This document shows, one piece after another, positions 1 to 8,145 of a stretch of 64,000 nucleotides of DNA; within the stretch, counting starts at the first letter, position 1; every line of letters starts with the position of its first letter. The notes below the pieces were generated by a model. That model was not told the DNA's origin, made no database searches, and was given only the letters and a program-made list of their open reading frames with translations. The translations under genes and the position numbers were made by a program. Origin of the DNA: Paraburkholderia unamae. Lineage in GTDB: Bacteria; Pseudomonadota; Gammaproteobacteria; Burkholderiales; Burkholderiaceae. The stretch spans positions 1 through 64,000 of the forward strand of contig NZ_QLSU01000012.1 of NCBI RefSeq assembly GCF_003268775.1. The letters run 5' to 3'.

Positions 1-383
1 CCGTGTTCTGTTCGCTTTGCTCAACCGCTCGCCCACTGTCGTCTTCAAGGCATGAGGGCTAGCGCCGCACAAAACGAATTGTTCAGGCCGGACTAGATAG
101 CAGAATGACGAGCCAAGTCTGCGCTTCTGAGACGCGTGCGCCCGAGTTTCCGCCATGGCCCGGCAAGCAGTCCTTCAACATTGCGAATTAACTGGCCGGT
201 TCCCGAGCGGAACCGACGCCTGAATGGCTGCGTGATGGTGCGTGCAAACACCCTTTTGGCCGTTTTTTTTGCCTTGGGGAGCAACGATCGCTCCGCGCGG
301 CGACTGCTGCGCCGCACAAGCAAAAACCAACGGCAGAATCCGAAAACCCAGAAAGGGTAGCCGCCCCTGTCTGGTGGTATTTT
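1..383. other. no gene recognised
   Basis: Only short overlapping reading frames without ribosome binding sites or recognisable domains are seen here. Near the right end two copies of the 9-mer tggtggtat lie at 372-380 and 384-392, directly before the left copy of a longer direct repeat. I see nothing else that can be supported. Confidence 0.4.
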
Positions 384-535
384 TGGTGGTATCTATTCAG
401 CGCAAAAACAACAGATGCCCGCCAGCATTGAAATAGCGGGAATTTTTTCATTCCGGCCCGAGCACCAAAGAATATTCCGGCAAGTTCCGGCGAAGTACAG
501 AAACCCGCGACAGCACAAGGCTTCGCGGGTTTTTT
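384..535. repeat. left copy of ~150 bp imperfect direct repeat
   Basis: Matches 2353-2505 over its whole length with scattered substitutions and single-base gaps; shared blocks include atctattcagcgc, gcccgccagcattg, attccggcccg and ccggcaagttccgg. It ends in a perfect 10-bp hairpin (AAACCCGCGA 501-510, TCGCGGGTTT 523-532) that would terminate transcription. The right copy directly follows poxB and contains that gene's terminator, so this left copy looks like a duplicate of the poxB downstream region. The pair brackets the toxin-like cassette. Confidence 0.75.
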
Positions 536-659
536 GTTTCCTGCGTGTTCCGGGTTGATCCGTGGACAGCCGGTGGTATCGGGTGGGGCTACTGGCGGAC
601 GAACTACGGTCAGAAGAAAACCCACTAGCGAGGCTAGGCTTTGGCGTTTGAGCGAAGCT

Positions 660-1079
660 CTATCGGTACTCGTCTACCTCGACCGTGCCGCCCATCGCTT
701 CCATCATGGCGCGGATATCGTCGGGTACATCGGGCACGCGGTCGCCGCTCTCGTTGAGCCAGTAACAAAAGAAACGCATACTTGCGCCGGTGCGTTTGAG
801 CAATTCTGGCAGGTCCGACCGAGGCAGGCCCAAACGGTCGACCAGATAATGAAGATGAGGCGCCAGAAGGTCGCTCTGGACGTGCTGTTCGCTCCTGATA
901 CCCCAGACCCCAATGCGGCCGACTCCACTGCTGGGCCGCCCAGATGGCGTAACAAACAGTTCGCCTTTCACGATGGCAGTATCGGGTTGAACGTTGAAAT
1001 AGTTCGTCCAGAATTCGGGAGGCTCGACGTTCTGATAGATCGAAAATGAGACGTGCGCAAGTGGATGCTTTGAGGTCAT
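660..1079 (-). CDS. DUF4279-like protein, putative immunity protein
   Basis: This is a 139-residue protein with no signal peptide or membrane segment. The pattern resembles DUF4279: an N-terminal strand ending FSIYQ, an early PPEF.TNYFNVQP segment, a central GVWGIRS strand, a helix followed by L..LGLPRSDLPEL, and a C-terminal EVDEYR. Small proteins of this kind often sit downstream of polymorphic toxins. The gene lies 12 bases after the stop codon of the toxin-like gene on the same strand, so the two are probably cotranscribed. The role as immunity protein is inferred from position, size and fold-like pattern. The ribosome binding site is weak (gag), consistent with translation coupled to the upstream gene. 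Confidence 0.6.
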   Translation of the reverse strand: MTSKHPLAHVSFSIYQNVEPPEFWTNYFNVQPDTAIVKGELFVTPSGRPSSGVGRIGVWGIRSEQHVQSDLLAPHLHYLVDRLGLPRSDLPELLKRTGASMRFFCYWLNESGDRVPDVPDDIRAMMEAMGGTVEVDEYR

Positions 1080-1091
1080 TTGATGTCTCGC

Positions 1092-2078
1092 TCAGGGCGC
1101 GTAGGCGTGAATGTTGTCCAACCACTCGCCATTGAAAGAAACGTCGCCGCTGTCATGGAACGTAATGTTGTCGTCGCCTCGAAGGCTATATTGGTCCTTG
1201 AGCGCGTGAATCATCCCGCCGAACGTGTCCATGTCGTAGCCGAGCATCCTGGCTGCGTATCGCTCGTTCATCGTCGACTTCGCCAGTTCTTCAACATCGC
1301 CACTGATGGCGTCCGGCTCATACGCGAACGGCTGGGCATCGCCAAGCGGCGTCAAAGTATCGCCAGCAACGTCGCTGAACAAATTGTCACCGGCCCCGCC
1401 AGCGTCGTCGCCACCATCTGAGTCATTGTCGCCAAACACCGCCCCGACCGCCGGTTCCACAGGCCCAAGCAAGCCATTGCTGTTACTTGCCGCTGCGGTC
1501 ACCGCGCGCCTCGCGGCGTTCGCTGTCTGTACTGCGTCCATGCGCTGGACCATTGCGTTGTACTTTTCGATGTAGGCCGTAGCGCCCTCTGCATCCAGGC
1601 CCATCGATTCCATCACCGACTGGTGAAAGGTCTTGGGACGCATACTGGCAGCCATTCCGCCCCAGCCGGTCCGATACGTTTCGCCCCAGCATTGCGGCGC
1701 GTGTGGAACCCGCTCTGTCCTTACAGGTATGAGCCTGTCACGATCGATGACCGGCACGACCCGCCCGTCTACAACAGCCTGTTTCAGGATGCGCTCAATG
1801 CCCGGGTTATCGGTCGGCTGGTTCCAGTACGCGAAGCTCAGATGGTCTCGCAGGAATGAGCGAAGCGCGTCTATATCCGCGGCAATGGTTCGCCTGAAAT
1901 CGTATCCGGGTCGGAAGTGACGCACGAAGGTGCGGTTGGCATCTTCAAGCGCCTTGAGTTCGTCGCCCGAGATAAAACGCAGCGGGACACCGGACGGGCT
2001 ACGGTACTCCACAGCCGGTACAAGCTCGCAATTCCACGCACCACAATCGAGCGGGACCGTCAGTCCGTTATACGACAT
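1092..2078 (-). CDS. polymorphic-toxin-like protein
   Basis: This is a 328-residue protein. I chose the start at 2078 because GGGAGG lies 6 bases upstream; the open frame continues to a GTG at 2171 without a comparable site. Three parts can be seen. Residues 1-165 are a Trp/Arg/Asp-containing region I do not recognise. Residues about 200-240 are a Gly/Asp/Ala-rich linker. Residues 245-328 begin with LGDAQPF.YEPD, a junction I associate with Burkholderia effector proteins, and form a compact C-terminal module with MLGYD..TFGGMIHALK, GDDNITF and FNGEWLDNIH. A variable C-terminal module followed at once by a small putative immunity gene is the usual layout of polymorphic toxins. No PAAR, VgrG, Rhs or secretion signal is visible, and the biochemical activity is unknown. 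Confidence 0.5.
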   Translation of the reverse strand: MSYNGLTVPLDCGAWNCELVPAVEYRSPSGVPLRFISGDELKALEDANRTFVRHFRPGYDFRRTIAADIDALRSFLRDHLSFAYWNQPTDNPGIERILKQAVVDGRVVPVIDRDRLIPVRTERVPHAPQCWGETYRTGWGGMAASMRPKTFHQSVMESMGLDAEGATAYIEKYNAMVQRMDAVQTANAARRAVTAAASNSNGLLGPVEPAVGAVFGDNDSDGGDDAGGAGDNLFSDVAGDTLTPLGDAQPFAYEPDAISGDVEELAKSTMNERYAARMLGYDMDTFGGMIHALKDQYSLRGDDNITFHDSGDVSFNGEWLDNIHAYAP

Positions 2079-2352
2079 GGCACGCCTCCCGCCATGGCTG
2101 CTCGGCAGTTCCCATACGCCCACTCCGCATCGATCAGAGGTGGGTATAACTAGCACGCCAGCCAGCGGCACACCTTGCGCTACGTTGACAACGTCGCGTT
2201 TGATGCGGGACGCATCTGAGCCCCCTGTAGCACCACTTCTAACAGTGAAAATGCGCCTTCGTCACCGGCTCGCCGACCGGTGGCGAAGGTCAGGATTGTT
2301 CAGGCTCCCGTTTGGTTTCCTTGCAGCAGACAACCGGGCCAGCACGCCTCTC
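2079..2352. other. upstream region of the toxin-like gene, no gene recognised
   Basis: This stretch should hold the promoter of the toxin-like gene, but no convincing -35/-10 pair was found on the minus strand. The open frame extends back to 2171 but lacks a ribosome binding site there. Confidence 0.35.
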
Positions 2353-2505
2353 TTGGTGCTATCTATTCAGCGCGAAAACAACAATTGCCCGCCAGCATTG
2401 AATAGCGCGAATTTTTGCATTCCGGCCCGGCACCAGAATTCTTCTCCGGCAAGTTCCGGAGATCAGCAAAACCCGCGACAGCCACAAAGCCTCGCGGGTT
2501 TTCTA
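2353..2505. repeat. right copy of ~150 bp imperfect direct repeat
   Basis: Second copy of the repeat at 384-535, in the same orientation and about 1.97 kb away. It lies directly downstream of poxB on the minus strand and includes the poxB terminator hairpin. The two copies bracket the toxin-like cassette, so they could recombine and delete it. Confidence 0.75.
2468..2502 (-). terminator. terminator of poxB within the direct repeat
   Basis: Perfect 11-bp stem AAAACCCGCGA (2468-2478) and TCGCGGGTTTT (2492-2502) with a 13-base loop, 6 bases past the poxB stop codon. The A-run on the plus strand gives a U-run in the poxB transcript. Confidence 0.8.
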
Positions 2506-2508
2506 CAT

Positions 2509-4227
2509 TCAGCGCAAATTCGTCTGCGCCAGTTCCACCACCTCGTCCCCGCGCCCGCTCAACACCGCACGCAGCATATACAGGCTGAAACCCTTCGCCT
2601 GCGCCCATTGCAGTTTCGGCGGCATGGCCAGTTCGTGCCTGGTCGTCACCACGTCCACGAGCGCCGGTCCGGGGTGCGAGAACGCCGCGCGCAGCGCATC
2701 GTCAAGCGCCTCGGAAGTCTCCACGCGCACGCTGAAAAGCCCCGCTCCCCTGGCGATATCCGCGAAGTTGGTCGCGGCGAGATCGGTGCCGGTTTCGACA
2801 TAGCCGCCTGCCTTCATCTCCATCGCCACGAAGCCAAGCGAACCGTTGTTAAGGACAACGATCTTAATCGGCAAGTCGAGCTGGCGCGCGGTGAGGATGT
2901 CGCCAAGCAGCATCGACAGACCGCCGTCGCCCGAGAGCGAGATCACCTGGCGCCCCGCGTGCGCCGCCTGCGCGCCGAGCGCCTGCGGCATCGCGTTGGC
3001 CATGGACCCGTGGTTAAACGAGCCATGCAGCCGGCGCCGGCCGTTCATCGTGAGATAGCGCGCGGCCCAGAGCGTGGGCGTGCCGACATCGACCGCGAAG
3101 ATCGCATCGTCTTCGGCGAGCGCGTCGAGGCGCGCCGCCACATATTGCGGATGCAACGGCTTGCCCGCCGCCGCGGGGCGCGCGAGTTCGTCGAGTCCCT
3201 TGCGCGCGTTCGCGTAGTGCTCGCGCGCACGCTCGATGAAGCGCCGGTCGGTCTTGCGCGTGAGCTTGGGCGCAAGCGCGCGCAGCGTTTCACGCACGTC
3301 GCCGATGAGCCCGAGCGTGAGCGGCGTGCGCTTGCCGAGCGCGGCCGCGTCGCGGTCGATCTGCACGATATTCGCGTGCTGCGGATAGAAGTTGCGATAC
3401 GGGAAGTCGGTGCCGAGCATCACGAGCGTGTCGCACGACATCATCGCGTGATAGCCCGAGCTGAAACCGATGAGCCCGGTCATGCCCACGTCGTACGGGT
3501 TATCCCATTCGACATACTGCTTGCCGCGCAGCGCGTGCACGGTCGGTGCGCCGAGCGCGTCCGCGAATGCCACCACTTCGTCGTGCGCGCCCTTGCAGCC
3601 GCTTCCGCACAATAGCGTTACCGCTTCCGAGCGATTGAGCAGATCCGCGAGCCGGTCGAGGTCCGCCGAAGAGGGCAGCGTAGCCGGGCGCGCCGCCTGC
3701 GCCCAGGTCACGTCCTCGTCGGCCGCTTCGAGCAGCGCGACGTCGCCCGGCAGCACGATCACGGCAACGCCCTTCTGGTCGATCGCCGTGCGCAGCGCCC
3801 TGTCGAGCACGCGCGGAAACTGCGAGGCGTTCGTCACCAGCTCGACATAGTGGCTGCACTCGCGAAAGATTTCGGTGGGATGCGTTTCCTGGAAATAGCC
3901 AAGCCCGATTTCCGTCGACGGGATATGCGCCGCGATCGCCAGCACCGGCGAGCGGTTGCGATGACAGTCGTACAGACCGTTGATGAGGTGCAGGTTGCCG
4001 GGCCCGCAACTGCCGGCGCACACAGCAAGCCGGCCGGTCGCCGCGGCCTCCGCGCCCGCGGCAAACGCGGCGACTTCCTCGTGCCGCGTGTGCATCCAGC
4101 GGATCGTGCCGAGCTTGCGCAGGCTCGCCGACAAACCGTTCAGGCTGTCGCCGGTCACTCCCCAGATACGCTCGACCCCCACCGCCTCGAGCGTTTTCGC
4201 CAAATGATCCGCAATCGTCTTCGCCAT
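2509..4227 (-). CDS. poxB: pyruvate dehydrogenase (quinone) / pyruvate oxidase PoxB
   Basis: This is a thiamine diphosphate enzyme that decarboxylates pyruvate to acetate and CO2 and passes electrons through FAD to the quinone pool at the membrane. It is 572 residues long, the same as the Escherichia coli protein, and follows it closely throughout: GVTGDSLNGL near residue 23, RHEEVAAFAAG near 48 with the cofactor-activating Glu, the CAGSCGPGNLHLINGL segment, and GDGGLSMLLGD, the ThDP/Mg site. The C-terminal lipid-activated segment (KGFSLYMLRA...SGRGDEVVELA) is present. The start at 4227 has GGAG 6 bases upstream; the open frame runs on to 4287 without such a site. It is transcribed away from the divergent rsuA-like gene and ends at a strong hairpin. 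Confidence 0.95.
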   Translation of the reverse strand: MAKTIADHLAKTLEAVGVERIWGVTGDSLNGLSASLRKLGTIRWMHTRHEEVAAFAAGAEAAATGRLAVCAGSCGPGNLHLINGLYDCHRNRSPVLAIAAHIPSTEIGLGYFQETHPTEIFRECSHYVELVTNASQFPRVLDRALRTAIDQKGVAVIVLPGDVALLEAADEDVTWAQAARPATLPSSADLDRLADLLNRSEAVTLLCGSGCKGAHDEVVAFADALGAPTVHALRGKQYVEWDNPYDVGMTGLIGFSSGYHAMMSCDTLVMLGTDFPYRNFYPQHANIVQIDRDAAALGKRTPLTLGLIGDVRETLRALAPKLTRKTDRRFIERAREHYANARKGLDELARPAAAGKPLHPQYVAARLDALAEDDAIFAVDVGTPTLWAARYLTMNGRRRLHGSFNHGSMANAMPQALGAQAAHAGRQVISLSGDGGLSMLLGDILTARQLDLPIKIVVLNNGSLGFVAMEMKAGGYVETGTDLAATNFADIARGAGLFSVRVETSEALDDALRAAFSHPGPALVDVVTTRHELAMPPKLQWAQAKGFSLYMLRAVLSGRGDEVVELAQTNLR

Positions 4228-4514
4228 GATGGACTCCACATGAACCGTCAAGCGCAACGCGCGCGCCGAACGCGGGCGCTGCGCCAAAGAAAAGAGACAG
4301 GCAATGGCACGCCTCGCGCGCCGCGCACGTCCGGCGATGCCGGCCGGACCTGCCGATGCCTCGCGCTACGTTACGCCATCCTCCCGAAATACGCAGTCAA
4401 GCCGTGCGCGGCGCAGCGGTGCGGGCGCGGGATGCGTCGTCCCCGCTAAAATAGGCGGCTCTACGCGGCTTTCACGCTGTTTTCACGCTCTTTCCACGCC
4501 GTTTGCTGTTTGTC

Positions 4515-5222
4515 ATGAATCTCGAAAGCATCCTCTTCTCACAGGGTTTCGGCTCGCGCCGCCAATGCCGCGCGCTCATCGCCGACGCGCGCGTCGCCGT
4601 GGCAAACGAGCCGTGCACCGATCCGCTCGCCACCTTCGACACGGCAGGCCTCGTGTTCAGCGTGGACGGCACGCCGTGGCCGTTTCACGAGCGCGCGTAT
4701 GTCGCGCTCAACAAGCCCGCGGGCTATGAATGTTCGCGCGATCCGCAGCATCACTTGAGCGTGTTTCATCTGCTGCCGCCGCAGTTCGCGGCGCGCAACG
4801 TGCAGTGTGTGGGCCGCCTCGACCAGGATACAACTGGCCTCCTGCTGCTCTCTGACGACGGTCAGTTCGTGCACGCCTTCACGTCGCCCAAGCGCAAGGT
4901 GCCGAAGGTCTATGTGGCGACGACGCGCCATCCGCTCGACGACGCGCAATTGAAGGCCCTGCGCGAGGGCGTTCTCCTGCACGGCGAGCGCGAGCCGAGC
5001 ACCGCCGTCGCGGCGAACGCGCGCGGGGAGCGCGAGCTCGAACTGAGCGTGCTCGAAGGCAAGTATCACCAGGTCAAACGGATGGTGGCCGCGGCCGGTA
5101 ACCGCGTCGAAGCGCTGCATCGCGAGCGCATCGGTGGCTTCGCGTTGCCCGCAGGACTCGCGCCGGGCGCGTGGCTATGGCTCGACGACGCGGCGCTCGA
5201 CGCGCTGCGCAACAAGGGGTAA
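4515..5222 (+). CDS. rsuA: 16S rRNA pseudouridine synthase, RsuA family
   Basis: The protein should isomerise a uridine in 16S rRNA (U516 in E. coli) to pseudouridine. It has 235 residues. An S4-like RNA-binding segment (QGFGSRRQCRALI) occupies the first 25 residues, and the catalytic motif GRLDQDTTGLLLL puts the active Asp at about residue 103. The C-terminal LEGKYHQVKRMVAAAGNRVEALHRERIG motif set is typical of RsuA/RluB/E/F enzymes. I start at ATG 4515, which gives the usual N terminus. It is divergent from poxB. A second enzyme of the superfamily, RluE type, is encoded at 43004. Confidence 0.9.
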   Translation: MNLESILFSQGFGSRRQCRALIADARVAVANEPCTDPLATFDTAGLVFSVDGTPWPFHERAYVALNKPAGYECSRDPQHHLSVFHLLPPQFAARNVQCVGRLDQDTTGLLLLSDDGQFVHAFTSPKRKVPKVYVATTRHPLDDAQLKALREGVLLHGEREPSTAVAANARGERELELSVLEGKYHQVKRMVAAAGNRVEALHRERIGGFALPAGLAPGAWLWLDDAALDALRNKG

Positions 5223-5376
5223 ACCACCACGCTGGCCGCGCACGCCTGCGGCTGCGTGCGTTGTCGCACCATGGGGCACAAGCGCCCGCCGTTTGCGCCG
5301 CACCGCAGCATGCCCTTGCTGACGTTCCGCCCTATACTCGTTTAAACAACGATTACAAGCTGCAAGGAGGGGCATC

Positions 5377-5565
5377 ATGATCATCAACGGGACATTCGAA
5401 ATCTCATTCGTGTTGATGGCATTCGTGGCGCTAGGGGCGATTCTGATTGGTGGCCTGCTCGCGTCGATGCATATGCGGCATCAGTACCATCCAAACCTGA
5501 TCGGGGCGCTCGTCGGAGCGCTACTCTGCTTCCTCCTGCTCGAAGCGCTGCCGGCCATCACGTGA
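5377..5565 (+). CDS. small hydrophobic membrane protein, unknown function
   Basis: A 62-residue protein with two predicted membrane helices, about residues 8-30 and 40-58, separated by a short His-containing loop (SMHMRHQYHPN). An ideal AAGGAGG site at 5364-5370 sits 6 bases before the ATG, which makes translation very likely. It stands alone between rsuA and the convergent SDR gene. I recognise no family. Confidence 0.7.
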   Translation: MIINGTFEISFVLMAFVALGAILIGGLLASMHMRHQYHPNLIGALVGALLCFLLLEALPAIT

Positions 5566-5598
5566 ACGGCACGCTTTGCGCCGCGCCGCCCACCCGGC

Positions 5599-6648
5599 TC
5601 ATGGGTGCGGCGGCAGCGTGCGCAAGAACGCATCCACATCCGCATAGCGCAAACGCACACGCAGTTCGCGCTTGAGCCGCGCATTCGAAAGACGGCGCGA
5701 CTCCCGCATGAACGAGAGCAAGACCGGATCGAGTTCCCGCTCGGCCGCTTCGCGGCTCACGCGCGGCGCGCGCGCGAGGCCGAAGGCGTCGGCGACGCGG
5801 TCGAAGTACTCGCCCATCTTCAGTTCGCTGTCGTCCGAGGCGTGGATCGTGCGCGCCGGGCGGCCGTGAGTGGCCATGCGCAGGAGGATCGCCGCGAGGT
5901 CGTCTGCGTGGATGTGGCTCGTGTACACGTCGTCGCGCTCGACGAGCGCCGGCGTGCGCTTTTCCAGCCGCGCGAGCGGCAAGCGGTTCGCCGCGTAGAT
6001 GCCGGGAATGCGCGCAACCGTGGCGCGCAGCGCGCCGCGCGCCGTCGCGCGCCGCAGTTGGCGCTCGGCGGAAACCCGGCGTATTGCACGGGCGTTGGCA
6101 GGCTGCGGGGTGCGGGTTTCGTCGATGCGCGCGCCGGCGCAATCGCCGTAGACGCCCGTCGTGCTGGCGTAGACGAGCGTCAGACGCGTGTGCCGGGCGC
6201 CGGGGGAGCGCCAGGTGCGCTCGGGTACAATAGCGGATCGTCCAGGGCTTGCGGCGTGGCCGAACATGCCGTGACGAGCCGGGCGCCGGGCGGGAACCGC
6301 CATGCCCGCCAGCGCGGGTCGCGCCGCGGCGCGCCTGCGCGCGGCAAGCGCCGCGATCAGGCCGCGTGTGCGCAGGTCGTCGTCGCCGGATTTTTGTGGC
6401 GGAGCGAGGTGCAGGACGGTGTGCGCGAGGCCGGCGAGCCGCCTGAGGCTCGCACGGGCGTCGAGGTCGCCGCGCACCGGCACCGCGCCTGCGGCGCGCA
6501 GCACGGCGTCGCGCTCCGGGCGGCGCGCGAGCGCGAACACGCGCACATGGTCCGGGCGAGCGCCCAGGCGGGCGAGACAGCGCAGGCCGACGTCGCCGCA
6601 ACCGACAATCAGGATGCGCGCGCGGCGCAAGTTTCGTGTGGCAATCAT
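5599..6648 (-). CDS. NAD(P)-binding SDR-family protein (YeeZ-like)
   Basis: A 349-residue protein of the extended/atypical short-chain dehydrogenase group. It begins with a Rossmann strand and glycine motif (ILIVGCGDVGLRCLARL, about residues 12-28) and has the conserved YASTTGVYGD segment that carries the Ser/Thr-Tyr region of epimerase-like SDRs. These proteins are usually annotated as NAD-dependent epimerases/dehydratases; the substrate cannot be read from sequence. It is convergent with the 62-aa membrane protein gene and divergent from the reductase gene at 6759. A long plus-strand frame across it is a composition artefact. Confidence 0.8.
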   Translation of the reverse strand: MIATRNLRRARILIVGCGDVGLRCLARLGARPDHVRVFALARRPERDAVLRAAGAVPVRGDLDARASLRRLAGLAHTVLHLAPPQKSGDDDLRTRGLIAALAARRRAAARPALAGMAVPARRPARHGMFGHAASPGRSAIVPERTWRSPGARHTRLTLVYASTTGVYGDCAGARIDETRTPQPANARAIRRVSAERQLRRATARGALRATVARIPGIYAANRLPLARLEKRTPALVERDDVYTSHIHADDLAAILLRMATHGRPARTIHASDDSELKMGEYFDRVADAFGLARAPRVSREAAERELDPVLLSFMRESRRLSNARLKRELRVRLRYADVDAFLRTLPPHP

Positions 6649-6758
6649 GGTGGAACCATTTTAGCGGCCTGGGCCTCGCGGCGAAGCCCGGCCAGGAAAT
6701 GCGGGCAAGCCCGCGACCGGATTCAACCCTCGGATTACAGACTTACGCTTCCCTGAAT

Positions 6759-7790
6759 ATGGCTTTCAACGTAACGCTCAAGCAAAGCGGCCGGCAATTC
6801 CAGGTCGAGCCCGACGAACCCATTCTCAACGCGGCCCTGCGTCAGGGCATCGGCCTGCCGTATGGCTGCAAGAACGGCGCGTGCGGCTCGTGCAAGGGCA
6901 CGGTCTGCCACGGCGAAGTCGAACAGCGCGCGCACGCGGCTTCGGCGCTCTCCAATGACGAAAGAACCCGCGGCATGGCCCTCTTCTGCTGCGCGACGGC
7001 GCAGACGGACCTCGAAATCGACATCCGCGAAGTCGCAGGCGTGGGCGACATGCAGGTGCGCAAGCTGCCTACCCGCATTGCCGCCATCGAGCGCAAAGCC
7101 GACGACGTCGTCGTCCTCAAACTGCAACTGCCCGCCAACGAGCGCCTGCAATATCTGGCCGGCCAGTACCTCGAATTCATCCTCAAGGACGGCACGCGCC
7201 GCTGCTACTCCATGGCGAGCGCGCCCCACGAGGAAGGCCCGATCGAGCTGCACATCCGCCATATGCCGGGCGGCAAGTTCACCGACCACGTCTTCTCGCA
7301 GATGAAAGAGCGCGACATCCTGCGCTTCGAGGCGCCGCTCGGCACCTTCTTCCTGCGCGAGGAATCGGACAAGCCCATCGTGCTGCTCGCCTCGGGCACC
7401 GGCTTCGCGCCGCTCAAGGCGATTGTCGAACACGCGGTCCACAAGAACCTGAACCGCCCGATGACGCTCTACTGGGGCGCGCGCCAGAAGAAGGACCTGT
7501 ACCTGATGGATCTCGCCGAGCAATGGGCGAAGGACATCCCGAACTTCCGCTTCGTGCCGGTGCTCTCCGAGCCCGCCGCCGGGGACAACTGGACCGGCCG
7601 CACGGGCTTCGTACACCGCGCCGTGATCGAGGATCTGCCCGACCTTTCCGGCCACCAGGTCTACGCGTGCGGCGCGCCGGTGATGGTGGAGTCGGCCCAG
7701 CGCGACTTCACGCAACACCACGGCCTGCCCGAAGACGAGTTCTACGCGGACTCGTTCACGAGCGCCGCGGACCTCGCGAACGCCGTCTGA
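6759..7790 (+). CDS. 2Fe-2S/FAD/NAD(P) reductase, CDP-6-deoxy-3,4-glucoseen reductase type
   Basis: A 343-residue electron-transfer flavoprotein. Residues 1-90 are a plant-type ferredoxin domain with Cys37, Cys42, Cys45 (CKNGACGSC) and a distal Cys at 77/78. It is followed by a ferredoxin-reductase FAD domain with the RCYSMAS motif near 148-154 and an NAD(P) domain starting at LLASGTGFAPLKA. This order matches AscD/E3-like reductases and the reductase parts of oxygenases. No oxygenase or sugar-biosynthesis partner is next to it, so the physiological acceptor is unknown. The start at 6759 gives the expected N terminus MAFNVTLKQS; upstream codons lack homology-like sequence. Confidence 0.85.
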   Translation: MAFNVTLKQSGRQFQVEPDEPILNAALRQGIGLPYGCKNGACGSCKGTVCHGEVEQRAHAASALSNDERTRGMALFCCATAQTDLEIDIREVAGVGDMQVRKLPTRIAAIERKADDVVVLKLQLPANERLQYLAGQYLEFILKDGTRRCYSMASAPHEEGPIELHIRHMPGGKFTDHVFSQMKERDILRFEAPLGTFFLREESDKPIVLLASGTGFAPLKAIVEHAVHKNLNRPMTLYWGARQKKDLYLMDLAEQWAKDIPNFRFVPVLSEPAAGDNWTGRTGFVHRAVIEDLPDLSGHQVYACGAPVMVESAQRDFTQHHGLPEDEFYADSFTSAADLANAV

Positions 7791-7799
7791 AGCCGGTGT

Positions 7800-7836
7800 G
7801 CGCGGGTCGTTGCGTACGCAATGCAACGACCCGCGC
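7800..7836 (+). terminator. strong hairpin after the reductase gene
   Basis: A perfect 14-bp inverted repeat (GCGCGGGTCGTTGC 7800-7813, its complement 7823-7836) with a 9-base loop starts 9 bases after the stop codon. There is no T-run, so it may stabilise the 3' end or act with Rho rather than as a classical intrinsic terminator. Confidence 0.5.
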
Positions 7837-7903
7837 TGACCCGCAAAAAGCCGCCGTCACGAAAAATTCTTCGGTCGAATGGAAAAATTCGGCACATTGA
7901 CGG

Positions 7904-7933
7904 TTTACATCGCCGTTCGGCTTGTCGTATTCT
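7904..7933 (+). promoter_or_regulatory. predicted promoter of the argD leader
   Basis: TTTACA at 7904-7909 and TATTCT at 7928-7933 are separated by 18 bases. Initiation 7-8 bases after the -10 box falls at 7940-7941, which is the A of the leader-peptide ATG, so the leader would be translated from a leaderless transcript. No Shine-Dalgarno site precedes that ATG. Confidence 0.55.
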
Positions 7934-7940
7934 TGCGCCC

Positions 7941-7991
7941 ATGAACTGCATCCTGTCCGCTCTCCGACGTCGCCGCTCGCCCCATCTTTAG
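7941..7991 (+). CDS. putative arginine leader peptide upstream of argD
   Basis: A 16-codon frame, MNCILSALRRRRSPHL, with four consecutive arginine codons (CGA CGT CGC CGC, 7965-7976) and a TAG stop at 7989-7991. It lies between a predicted promoter and an intrinsic terminator, 154 bases before the argD start codon. Because argD makes an arginine precursor, a run of Arg codons here is what an attenuation leader needs: low charged tRNA-Arg stalls the ribosome at 7965-7976. The peptide itself probably has no other function. No ribosome binding site is present, in line with leaderless translation. It was read directly from sequence and has not been compared with other genomes. Confidence 0.65.
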   Translation: MNCILSALRRRRSPHL

Positions 7992-8082
7992 GGCCTGGCT
8001 AGTCGCGGACGCGCGTTGCACCTCTTCAACGCACAGCAAGTTCGAATCACGAAAGCCACGGCCAGTCCGTGGCTTTTTGTTT
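7992..8082 (+). promoter_or_regulatory. argD attenuator: antiterminator and terminator
   Basis: The terminator is a perfect 10-bp stem, AAAGCCACGG (8052-8061) with CCGTGGCTTT (8067-8076), followed by a T-rich run. GGCCTGGCT at 7992-8000, directly after the leader stop codon, can pair with AGCCACGGCC at 8054-8063 through nine pairs with C8059 bulged, which excludes the terminator. A further hairpin, GCGTTG/CAACGC, lies between them at about 8013-8032. A ribosome on the stop codon would cover 7992-8000 and let the terminator form; a ribosome held at the Arg codons would leave it free. The mechanism is inferred from this layout. Confidence 0.65.
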
Positions 8083-8145
8083 TTCCGCCGTATCCCGCCG
8101 TTTTCTTTACAACCTTTTTGCAGCCCCAACGCGGAGCCCGTTGCC

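Noticed and set aside
188..625. 145-codon minus-strand frame across the left direct repeat
   Set aside because: No ribosome binding site, no domain, and it runs through the terminator hairpin of the repeat.
1930..3615. long plus-strand open frame across the repeat and poxB
   Set aside because: It crosses a terminator and runs antisense to poxB; the sequence is Arg/Ala/His-rich and has no domain.
5605..6756. 383-codon plus-strand frame opposite the SDR gene
   Set aside because: The minus-strand frame has a Rossmann motif and an SDR-like YASTTGVYG segment; the plus frame has none.
7985..8060. tRNA-like segment with gttcgaatc and a GCGTTG/CAACGC stem
   Set aside because: The putative anticodon loop has eight bases, the T arm does not pair and no acceptor stem forms. 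The segment is better explained as the argD attenuator leader.
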